From assembly GCA_016932295.1 (NCBI GenBank), contig JAFGDC010000267.1:1-17779 (forward strand): a stretch of DNA of 17,779 nucleotides, read 5' to 3'. Below, piece by piece: positions 8,119-14,843 of the stretch; the first letter of the stretch is position 1; every line of letters starts with the position of its first letter. A program made the translations under genes and the position numbers. The notes under the pieces are model-generated. The model searched no databases. It had not been told where the DNA came from and saw only the letters and a program-made list of their open reading frames with translations. The stretch comes from a candidate division CSSED10-310 bacterium. Its GTDB lineage: Bacteria; CSSED10-310; JAFGDC01.

Positions 8119-8168
8119 GCCACCTGGAATTGAGCCGGGCGGGCTTGCCGGAGCGCACCTCAGGTGGT
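8119..8168 (+). promoter_or_regulatory. Stem-loop upstream of secA (candidate attenuator or leader structure)
   Basis: CCACCTG (8120-8126) pairs perfectly with CAGGTGG (8161-8167), extendable by G-T pairs at both ends, and encloses an inner CCGG/CCGG hairpin (8135-8138, 8148-8151). TAATGTTTT follows directly. It ends 44 bases before the secA start, in a 233-base gap between the M23 gene and secA. The shape resembles a terminator or attenuator; no known leader family was recognised. Confidence 0.4.
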
Positions 8169-8211
8169 AATGTTTTCGGCTGGTGTAATGGGCTGGAGGT
8201 AGCGAGGGTAG

Positions 8212-10884
8212 ATGATAACGACGCTATTCAAGATGTTTTTCGGCAGCAAGGATCAGCGTGAGATCAAAAAGATCATGCCGATCGTTGATGAGATCAACTC
8301 CCTCGAACCGAAGATGCGGGCCATGAGTGATGCCGGCCTGCGGGGGAACACGGTGGCATTGCGCCGCCGTTTGGCCGGCGGCGAGTGCCTGGATGCGTTA
8401 TTGCCGGAAGCATTCGCCACAGTCCGGGAGGCCAGCCGACGGGTGCTGGGCATGCGCCACTTCGATGTGCAACTGATCGGCGGTATTGTCTTGCATCGCG
8501 GCAAGATTGCCGAGATGAAGACCGGTGAGGGCAAGACACTGGTGGCGACACTGGCGGTGTATCTGAATGCACTGACCGGTCGCGGCGTTCATGTGGTGAC
8601 CGTGAATGATTACCTGGCGAGGCGGGACGCCGAGTGGATGGGGGGCATCTACCGGTTTCTCGGATTGACCGTGGGCACCATCCAGCATGATATGGATGAC
8701 TGGTCACGCTACATGGCGTACCGGGCTGACGTAACCTATGCGACTAACAACGAACTGGGATTCGATTACCTCCGGGACAATATGAAGACCAGCTTGTCCG
8801 CTTTCGTGCAGCGTAATCACCATTACGCCATCGTTGACGAGGTGGATAGCATTTTGATCGATGAAGCCCGAACACCGCTCATCATTTCCGGTCCGGCAGA
8901 GGAGTCCACCGACAAGTATTACAAGATCAATCAGCTCATTCCCAGGCTGACCAGGGAGGTGGATTTCCAGATTGACGAGAAATCGCGAAGTGTTTCCCTG
9001 ACGGACTCCGGGGTCGGCAAGTCGGAAGGATTCCTGAAAGGCCAGGGATTGCTGCCGGGTGATTCACCCAACTTGTATGATGCGGAGAACATGGAAGTGC
9101 TGCATCACGTCAATCAGGCTTTGAAGGCGCATGCCCTGTTCAAGCGTGATGTCGATTACGTGGTCAAGGAGCAGGAAGTGATCATCGTGGATGAATTCAC
9201 CGGCCGGTTGATGCCTGGCCGGCGGTACAGCGATGGTCTCCACCAGGCTTTGGAAGCAAAGGAACGGGTCAAAATTGCCAACGAGAACCAGACCCTTGCC
9301 AGCGTGACATTTCAGAACTATTTCAGGATGTATGAAAAGCTTGCCGGCATGACCGGAACGGCGGAAACCGAGGCGGCGGAGTTCTTTCACACGTACAAGT
9401 TGGATGTAGTGGTGATTCCGACGAATCGTCCCCTGATCCGGGAGGAGTACTCCGATGTGATCTACAAGACCGCGGCTGAAAAATTCAAGGCGGTGGTCAA
9501 CGAGATCAAGGAGTTACATGCCGCGGGGCGGCCGGTGCTGGTGGGCACCATCTCCATCGAAAATTCGGAAATGCTGTCGCGCATCCTGAAGCGGGACAAG
9601 ATCGCGCATGAAGTCCTGAACGCGAAGTACCATGAGCAGGAAGCTCAGATCGTCTCCCGTGCCGGACAGGCGGGAGCGGTCACCATCTCCACCAACATGG
9701 CGGGACGAGGAACCGACATCGTTCTCGGACCCGGGGTGGTCAAATGTCCCCGTGACGAACTCGGCAACATCCTGTGTTGTGTGGGTTGTGACAAGAACTG
9801 CGCCGACTGTCCGAAAGAGGACAAGAAGGAGGCGTATGCGGCGTGTCTGGATAAAGTCCCCTGCGGATTGCACATCATCGGCACTGAACGGCATGAATCG
9901 CGTCGCATAGACAACCAGCTCAGGGGGCGCAGCGGCCGAATGGGTGATCCCGGATCATCGCGCTTCTATATCTCCCTCGAGGATGATCTCATGCGAATCT
10001 TCGGATCGGAGCGCGTAAAGGCCATTATGGACCGGCTTGGCATGGAGGAGGATGTACCTATCGAGGCGAAGATGGTCAGCCGGGCCATCGAGAGTGCCCA
10101 ACGCAAGGTGGAGGCGAACAATTTTTCAATCAGGAAGCACCTGCTCGAGTATGACGATGTCATGAACAAACAGCGTGAAATCGTCTACCGCCAGCGCCGG
10201 GATGTGTTGTCGGCGGTGAGCATCAAGCCGGTGATCATCGACATGGCCGATGCGATCCTCGACGAGATGATCGCTGCTCTTGGGCCCGACCGCAGTCGTA
10301 TCGAGGACGTCGAACACGATGAGCTGAACAAGGGATTGCAGGCCCGGTTCAATCTCAAGGTCGATCTGCTGGATCGATTTTCCCCGGAAACGGCGCTCCT
10401 CGATGTGCGCGAGGATCTGCGAGAACTCGTGCATGACAAGTACGAGGAGAAAGAAAGCATCATCGGAACCGAACCCATGCGGCAGTTCGAGAAAGATGTC
10501 ATGTTGTGGGTCATCGACTCGTTGTGGAAGGATCATTTGCTCGCCATGGATTACCTGCGCGAGGGTATCGGGTTGCGAGGGTATGGACAGCAGGATCCCC
10601 TTACCGAGTACAAGAAGGAGGGATTCCAGTTGTTCGAAGAGATGATCCAGCGTATCCAGGAGGATGTGCTGACTCGCATCATGCTGACACAGTTCGATCC
10701 CGGTGCCATGCCGGTGAAGAAGCGCGCGGCCGCCCGCAGGCACCTGGAAGGTCGGGGCGGCGCCGCCGATCGCCAGCCGGCCAAGCGGATTCTCACCGCC
10801 GACGGAAAGCAGCACAAGATCGGGCGCAATGATCCATGCTGGTGTGGCAGCGGCAAGAAATTCAAGAAGTGCCACGGGCGATGA
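8212..10884 (+). CDS. secA: Preprotein translocase ATPase SecA, with a cysteine-rich insertion
   Basis: 890 residues. SecA binds preproteins and drives them through SecYEG by ATP hydrolysis. Walker A is MKTGEGKT (102-109); Walker B/DEAD is [14 protein letters not shown] (208-221), at the same numbering as E. coli. NBD2 has [14 protein letters not shown] and [16 protein letters not shown]. The C-terminal zinc tail is intact (Cys876, Cys878, Cys887, His888) and follows the usual [12 protein letters not shown], so SecB or ribosome contact is likely retained. Unusually, between IVLG and [10 protein letters not shown] lies a segment of about 45 residues with eight cysteines (512, 522, 523, 526, 530, 533, 545, 551) that is absent from E. 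coli SecA. The ATG at 8212 begins the typical [18 protein letters not shown]-terminus; GGAGGT is 11 bases upstream and GAGGG 3 bases upstream. A strong terminator follows, so it ends its transcription unit. Confidence 0.98.
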   Translation: MITTLFKMFFGSKDQREIKKIMPIVDEINSLEPKMRAMSDAGLRGNTVALRRRLAGGECLDALLPEAFATVREASRRVLGMRHFDVQLIGGIVLHRGKIAEMKTGEGKTLVATLAVYLNALTGRGVHVVTVNDYLARRDAEWMGGIYRFLGLTVGTIQHDMDDWSRYMAYRADVTYATNNELGFDYLRDNMKTSLSAFVQRNHHYAIVDEVDSILIDEARTPLIISGPAEESTDKYYKINQLIPRLTREVDFQIDEKSRSVSLTDSGVGKSEGFLKGQGLLPGDSPNLYDAENMEVLHHVNQALKAHALFKRDVDYVVKEQEVIIVDEFTGRLMPGRRYSDGLHQALEAKERVKIANENQTLASVTFQNYFRMYEKLAGMTGTAETEAAEFFHTYKLDVVVIPTNRPLIREEYSDVIYKTAAEKFKAVVNEIKELHAAGRPVLVGTISIENSEMLSRILKRDKIAHEVLNAKYHEQEAQIVSRAGQAGAVTISTNMAGRGTDIVLGPGVVKCPRDELGNILCCVGCDKNCADCPKEDKKEAYAACLDKVPCGLHIIGTERHESRRIDNQLRGRSGRMGDPGSSRFYISLEDDLMRIFGSERVKAIMDRLGMEEDVPIEAKMVSRAIESAQRKVEANNFSIRKHLLEYDDVMNKQREIVYRQRRDVLSAVSIKPVIIDMADAILDEMIAALGPDRSRIEDVEHDELNKGLQARFNLKVDLLDRFSPETALLDVREDLRELVHDKYEEKESIIGTEPMRQFEKDVMLWVIDSLWKDHLLAMDYLREGIGLRGYGQQDPLTEYKKEGFQLFEEMIQRIQEDVLTRIMLTQFDPGAMPVKKRAAARRHLEGRGGAADRQPAKRILTADGKQHKIGRNDPCWCGSGKKFKKCHGR

Positions 10885-10970
10885 TTCTTATTACCACAAG
10901 GTAATTGCGCTGCGGCGCAGCCCGGGATGAAGGCTTTTTATTACCGGCAGCGGGCATGCCGGAGTGAAGA

Positions 10971-11006
10971 GGCAGGGACCGGGCGACGGCGCCGCCTGCC
11001 GTTTTT
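10971..11006 (+). terminator. Rho-independent terminator of secA
   Basis: GGCAGG (10971-10976) pairs with CCTGCC (10995-11000). Inside it GGCG/CGCC closes a 4-base loop, giving a long GC-rich hairpin. It is followed by GTTTTT (11001-11006). It lies about 90 bases past the secA stop. Confidence 0.85.
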
Positions 11007-11087
11007 CGATCCGATGGTTGCCTGTAAGCCCCAATCCCCTGCCACATGTAGTATCTTGTTGAATGCCTAAGGCAGCCACGACATTCC

Positions 11088-11146
11088 TTTCAACACCTAT
11101 GGTGGAAAGCGCCGCCGACGGAGACTGGTTGTCGGGCGTGTTGAAA
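11088..11146. repeat. Nine-base inverted repeat enclosing a nested hairpin
   Basis: TTTCAACAC (11088-11096) and GTGTTGAAA (11138-11146) are perfect inverted copies 41 bases apart. Between them CCGAC and GTCGG form a second stem around GGAGACTGGTT. Two further TGTTGAA copies lie on either side. It could be a small structured RNA, a looped operator or a degenerate repeat element. No transposase is nearby. Confidence 0.45.
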
Positions 11147-11204
11147 ACTCCATCCTGAAGCGACTGTTGAATTACAAGCGGGGGATGTGGGAACAAGCCG
11201 CCGG

Positions 11205-11234
11205 TTGACACTTCACCGCTGCGCATCCTATAGT
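11205..11234 (+). promoter_or_regulatory. Sigma-70-type promoter of the small coiled-coil gene
   Basis: TTGACA (11205-11210) and TATAGT (11229-11234) are separated by 18 bases. This is a full-match -35 and a 5/6 -10. Transcription should begin near 11241, giving a leader of about 38 bases with a strong AGGAGG. Confidence 0.75.
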
Positions 11235-11278
11235 TTTTCCGTTCCAGGCTGCCTACAATTGCACAGGAGGGGGTATCA

Positions 11279-11638
11279 ATGAGTTCTGAGAACCGCCGCG
11301 GAATAGGAACCATCGAAGGCGTGGCGTTGATTTTGGCGATTCTTGCCTGTTTGACCTTGTTTCTCAAGATCCTGCCGAACATCAACTCCAACGCGCAGTT
11401 CTACAACGAAAAATTTCTCGAATTGCAGACGGATCTGGACCAAGTGAAGGTCGATGTCGACAACATCGCCAAGCGTCAGGGGAAACCGCAGATAAAGGAT
11501 GAAATCAAGGGGCTCAGGAAGATGGTCACAGATCTGGAAATCACCAAGGAGAATCTGCCGAAGGATTACGCGGAACGTGTTGAGGTGGTGCAACAGGAAA
11601 TTGCCAGGTTGATGGCGGACCTGGATCAGGCGCGTTGA
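11279..11638 (+). CDS. Small membrane-anchored coiled-coil protein, function unknown
   Basis: 119 residues; I do not recognise the family. A polar N-terminus of about 12 residues leads into one membrane helix (about 13-31: VALILAILACLTLFLKIL). The remainder (about 40-119) is a charged coiled coil with heptad-like leucine, valine and isoleucine spacing. It is probably an inner-membrane protein with the C-terminal helix in the periplasm, though topology is not certain from sequence. No catalytic motif, lipobox or metal site is seen. The start is secure: AGGAGG lies 8 bases before the ATG, and a near-consensus promoter lies just upstream. It has its own promoter, and the next gene has another, so it may be monocistronic. 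A role as a scaffold or a partner in an envelope complex would be speculation. Confidence 0.85.
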   Translation: MSSENRRGIGTIEGVALILAILACLTLFLKILPNINSNAQFYNEKFLELQTDLDQVKVDVDNIAKRQGKPQIKDEIKGLRKMVTDLEITKENLPKDYAERVEVVQQEIARLMADLDQAR

Positions 11639-11687
11639 CGAAAGAGCATGGTTCATCACTCGTTCCAGGGTGGATGATGTAACCGGC

Positions 11688-11716
11688 TTGACGTCCCATC
11701 GGGACTTGGATAAAGT
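11688..11716 (+). promoter_or_regulatory. Probable promoter of the DUF4388-J-domain gene, with an inverted repeat in the spacer
   Basis: TTGACG (11688-11693) and TAAAGT (11711-11716) are separated by 17 bases, matching consensus at 5/6 and 4/6. The spacer carries GTCCC-ATC-GGGAC (11693-11705), a perfect inverted repeat overlapping the last base of the -35, which could be an operator. An AT-rich TATATATCATAG follows the -10. Confidence 0.55.
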
Positions 11717-11786
11717 ATATATCATAGTAGGTTACGCGAGCAGCGCACGGCATGCGATGGCTGGTGCAGTTTGCCGATGAGGGCGA

Positions 11787-13664
11787 ATGATGATTCAAAA
11801 AGGTGACTTGAAGAGAATTCCCTTCCCGAGGCTCATGCAGTGGATACTGAAAAACGGCAAGCAGGGTACCTTCCGGTTCACCCACCAGGCCACTTCAAAG
11901 GTGCTGCTGGTAAAGGGCGGTAAGGTGATCGCCGCCTTCTCAGACAGCGCCAACGAAAAACTCTGGATGATTCTGTACAAGACCGGGGTGCTCGATCAGA
12001 GCCACCTGGTCGAGTTGCAGCAACTCCAGGCACAGAGCAACAAACGATTCGCCGCGTTGCTGGTGGATGAACAGCTTCTCAGTGCCGGGGAGTTATTGGA
12101 TACCAGGCGTGAGCAGGCCAGGGAGATACTGCTCAACCTGTTTGACTGGGCCGAGGGCCAGTTCGTGTATTATCCGGATCGTTTCCCGGACCATGAGGGG
12201 GGGGATCTGGACCTCGATCTGGCGGAACTGTTGAAAAGCGGGATGCAGCGTCTGAAGGACTGGCATGACATCAAGCAGCGCATCCATCTCGAGGACCGGG
12301 TGCGGTTGGATAACGCCGGTTCCCTGAACGAGCGGCTGCAACGGCCCTTGTCCTCCATCGAACAGCACCTCATCCGTTTTCTGAAGAAGGACATGACCGT
12401 CAAGGATCTGCTTGCCGCTTCTCCTTTCAACCAGTATGACACCCTCATGTTCGTGAACACGCTGTTGGCGGACCGCCAGGTTTCGCTCACCAGCCGGGAC
12501 AAGCAGCAGTCGGTGGATCTGCTGGCCAGCGCCCGGAAACTGATGGGAGAGAGCAGATTCTGGGATGCGTTCATGTCCGTTAAGGAACTCTTGCGACTCG
12601 ATCCGATGAACCTGGAACACCAGCAGTTGCTCAAGGAGTGCACGAAGCAGTTGGCGGAGGATCTGAAAGCCAAATTCGGCAACTTGGCGGCGGTTCCCAA
12701 AGTGGTGAAAGATCTGGATCCCGAGTTGTGGCATAACCTTGGATTCGATGCCGCGGACGGCTTCATCATTTCCCGGATCGACGGCAGGATGAACCTGCGC
12801 GAGCTGTTCAACATCATCAAAATGGACAGCAAGCGTATCCTTACGACCTTGTACCGGCTACTGGGTGCGGGCATCATCGATATCAAACAGCCCGTTCTCA
12901 CTCCAGAGATGGTCGAGGAGCGGGTGAATGAGCTGATGAAGCACCACCGTGAACTGCTAGGTCAAACGCATTTCCAGGTCCTGGGTGTGGAACCGGATGC
13001 GACCGATCTGGACATCAAGAAGTCGTATCTCAAGATGGTACGGGTGTATCATCCGGATACCCTGCCGCACGATCCCGGCGGCCGTCTCAAGATATGGTCG
13101 GAGAAGGTGTTCACGCGTATCCAGGAGGCGTACCAGGTGCTTACTGGCGAGGAGCAGCGCCGGGAATATGAGCTGAGCCTGGGTATCCGTCGCGAACCGG
13201 AGGAAAAGGATGAGAAGTGGCGCCAGCGCAATCGGGCGCGCACTCAGTTCAGAATCGGGTTGCAATCGTTCAAATCGAGGGATTATCCACGGGCCATCGA
13301 GTACATTCAGTCCGCCATTGATCTGAATCCGGACGAAGGGATGTATTATGCGAAGCTGGCGGAAGTGTGCATGAAGAATCCACGCTGGAACAATGCCGGT
13401 AAGAATGCATGCACGCATGCCCTCAATCTGGAACCAGAGAATCCCAATTATTACTGTCTGTTGGGGTTACTGCTCAAGCAGGAGGGTGACCTGGTGGAAG
13501 CGGAAGCCCAATTCCGCAAAGCGCTCCAGATCGATCCGACCAATCTTCTGGCGCGTCGCGAGATGCTCGCCCTGGGCCACAAGGTGAAGGATCTGCCCAC
13601 CCACGAGGCCATCACCGACATCATCGGTCGCCAGATTCAGCAACGTCCCAAGGCCAAGCGCTGA
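11787..13664 (+). CDS. DUF4388 (PATAN)-J-domain-TPR fusion protein, putative DnaK co-chaperone
   Basis: 625 residues in three parts. Residues 1-130 resemble DUF4388/PATAN: a G-x-F-R core, VLLVKGGKVIAAF, then helices ending in LFDWAEGQFVYY, a module common in deltaproteobacterial regulatory proteins. A helical middle (about 170-390) has no name I can give. Residues about 393-465 are a J domain: FQVLGVEPDATDLDIKKSYL, then the HPD tripeptide (422-424) needed to stimulate the DnaK ATPase, then EAYQVLTGEEQRREYE. Residues about 485-590 hold TPR-like repeats (AIEYIQSAIDLNP; EAEAQFRKALQIDP). It lacks the Gly/Phe and zinc-finger regions of DnaJ, so it is a specialised J protein and not DnaJ itself. 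ATG 11787 and ATG 11790 are adjacent; GAGGG is better spaced for the second. The gene lies upstream of hrcA-grpE-dnaK, which makes DnaK its likely partner. Confidence 0.88.
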   Translation: MMIQKGDLKRIPFPRLMQWILKNGKQGTFRFTHQATSKVLLVKGGKVIAAFSDSANEKLWMILYKTGVLDQSHLVELQQLQAQSNKRFAALLVDEQLLSAGELLDTRREQAREILLNLFDWAEGQFVYYPDRFPDHEGGDLDLDLAELLKSGMQRLKDWHDIKQRIHLEDRVRLDNAGSLNERLQRPLSSIEQHLIRFLKKDMTVKDLLAASPFNQYDTLMFVNTLLADRQVSLTSRDKQQSVDLLASARKLMGESRFWDAFMSVKELLRLDPMNLEHQQLLKECTKQLAEDLKAKFGNLAAVPKVVKDLDPELWHNLGFDAADGFIISRIDGRMNLRELFNIIKMDSKRILTTLYRLLGAGIIDIKQPVLTPEMVEERVNELMKHHRELLGQTHFQVLGVEPDATDLDIKKSYLKMVRVYHPDTLPHDPGGRLKIWSEKVFTRIQEAYQVLTGEEQRREYELSLGIRREPEEKDEKWRQRNRARTQFRIGLQSFKSRDYPRAIEYIQSAIDLNPDEGMYYAKLAEVCMKNPRWNNAGKNACTHALNLEPENPNYYCLLGLLLKQEGDLVEAEAQFRKALQIDPTNLLARREMLALGHKVKDLPTHEAITDIIGRQIQQRPKAKR

Positions 13665-13696
13665 ACATGCGGACTGGCATGCGCTCCTGGATTTGA

Positions 13697-14614
13697 TTGA
13701 AGCCGGTGAGTGTGGCTCGAGATACGGCATTCCTGGTGGTGACCGAACGGTGCAATCTGCACTGCCCGTATTGCTTTCACGAACAGGAGTCCGGTCGTTT
13801 GACAGGGGCGGAGATGTCAATGGAGGAATGGCGGGAGTGTTGTGCGCAACTACGCCGGCTGGGGGTCGGCAAGGTCATAATCACCGGTGGAGAACCGCTG
13901 CTTCGCGCCGACCTTCCCGCGCTTCTGGCAGCCTGTCAGTGCGCCGGTTTTTCCATTCTCCTGTTGAGCAACGGGTTGCTGCTGGATGCCGGACTGGCAG
14001 CGATCCTCGTTTCATCAGGAGTGCGATCGGTGACCATTTCTCTCAATCGCCTGGTTGACATCGAAAATGAAGGCGAATTCCGGCGACTCCTCCAGGAGTA
14101 TGTCCGAATTTTTTCTATACTGAAAGGGGCTGGCATCGCGTGGTTGTCTGCCATAGCGGTGATATCGAGGCGCAACGCGCCCTATGTGGCGGAATTGCAT
14201 GAATGGTGTTCTGCCGCAGGCATTGGACTGTTGATTCAGCCGGTGTATTGCGCCCATAGTGGATGGGAGCATCTCGATCTGGCGTTTTTCAACGATGAAG
14301 AATGGTTCAATCTGGAGAGGGGGGTGGCGCCGTGGATCGCCGCCTATGGAACCCAGCGATACTGGAGCCTGGTGCGGTCTCTTTTTACCTCGCGGCCGTT
14401 GCATCCGGGATCTTGCTGGATGGGGCGCGAGGCCATGGTGGTACAATCCGATGGGACTGCGCTGCCCTGTTTTCACCGGCGTGACTTGTTGTGCGGTTCA
14501 CTGTTGTCCGATTCTTTTGAATCGATCCATCGGCGTTTGAACGAGGCCGCGGAGGAAACCGGCCAGGCGGCGTGTTTCGGCGTTCATTGTGTGTCACTGT
14601 TCATGCACTACTGA
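13697..14614 (+). CDS. Radical SAM protein with SPASM-like C-terminus
   Basis: 305 residues. Cys19, Cys23 and Cys26 form the CxxxCxxC motif (RCNLHCPYC) that binds the radical-SAM 4Fe-4S cluster. GGEPLL (64-69) is the SAM-contacting motif. The C-terminal third has Cys240, Cys258 (DGTALPCF), Cys266, Cys293 and Cys298, which resembles the auxiliary-cluster SPASM or twitch region of peptide- and protein-modifying enzymes. The substrate is not evident. No ATG fits: the frame opens after a TGA at 13694, so the start must be TTG 13697, GTG 13706 or GTG 13712, none with a strong ribosome-binding site. The 32-base gap from the J-domain gene suggests the same transcript. The stop overlaps the ATG of a small open frame (TGATG). 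Confidence 0.85.
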   Translation: MKPVSVARDTAFLVVTERCNLHCPYCFHEQESGRLTGAEMSMEEWRECCAQLRRLGVGKVIITGGEPLLRADLPALLAACQCAGFSILLLSNGLLLDAGLAAILVSSGVRSVTISLNRLVDIENEGEFRRLLQEYVRIFSILKGAGIAWLSAIAVISRRNAPYVAELHEWCSAAGIGLLIQPVYCAHSGWEHLDLAFFNDEEWFNLERGVAPWIAAYGTQRYWSLVRSLFTSRPLHPGSCWMGREAMVVQSDGTALPCFHRRDLLCGSLLSDSFESIHRRLNEAAEETGQAACFGVHCVSLFMHY

Positions 14615-14802
14615 TGACGGCAACGGTGCGGCAATCGCAGCCGGATGCGACCGGCGCGCTTCAGCGGGTGGGTGGGCCGGGTGAGCAGTATGTACTTCAA
14701 CTGGCGCGGTTGAACAGGTATGATGCGTTACAGGTTTCACCGGAGCTCGGCGCGATCAGGGGGAATGCGTTGACATTGCATTGGTTTATCCTTATTGAGT
14801 AG
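14614..14802 (+). CDS. Possible 62-residue small protein coupled to the radical SAM gene (doubtful)
   Basis: The radical SAM stop overlaps an ATG (TGATG at 14612-14616), a typical translational-coupling arrangement. The frame runs 62 codons from MTATVRQSQPDATG with GC-rich third positions over its first half. Against it: no family resemblance, no separate ribosome-binding site, and the likely hrcA -35 lies within its end. It may be a real small protein, or simply open frame in the 229-base gap before hrcA. Confidence 0.2.
   Translation: MTATVRQSQPDATGALQRVGGPGEQYVLQLARLNRYDALQVSPELGAIRGNALTLHWFILIE
14770..14798 (+). promoter_or_regulatory. Possible promoter of hrcA-grpE-dnaK
   Basis: A perfect -35, TTGACA (14770-14775), is followed after 17 bases by a weak TATTGA (14793-14798). 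The -10 is poor, so the site may need activation or be used at low level. No inverted repeat of the CIRCE type and no sigma-32-like CTTGAA with CCCCAT was seen around it. Confidence 0.45.
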
Positions 14803-14843
14803 GTTGTTTGGTGCCGGCTGGAATGCTTCGGGAAGGTGACGTG

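Larger units (their letters stand above)
10885..11204. other. Intergenic region after secA
   Basis: With the following promoter this gene-free stretch spans 394 bases (10885-11278). From left to right it holds a small CCGGCA/TGCCGG hairpin (10944-10962), the secA terminator, and a region with four copies of TGTTGAA (11057, 11139 and 11165 direct; 11089 inverted), two of which form a long-range inverted repeat. No credible coding frame was found; the minus-strand frame over 10891-11391 lacks family resemblance and crosses the terminator and promoter. Confidence 0.5.

Noticed and set aside
8041..8133. 30-codon open frame before secA as a SecM-like arrest peptide
   Set aside because: There is no signal peptide, arrest motif or ribosome-binding site; it is kept only as part of the leader finding.
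10126..10875. 249-codon minus-strand open frame over the secA 3' end
   Set aside because: It is antisense to conserved SecA sequence including the zinc tail; no independent support.
10891..11391. 166-codon minus-strand open frame in the region after secA
   Set aside because: It runs through the secA terminator, the TGTTGAA repeats and the promoter and start of the coiled-coil gene; no homology is apparent.
14615..14843. Sigma-32-type heat-shock promoter before hrcA
   Set aside because: No CTTGAA with a CCCCAT-like element at suitable spacing was seen; only a TTGACA with a weak -10.
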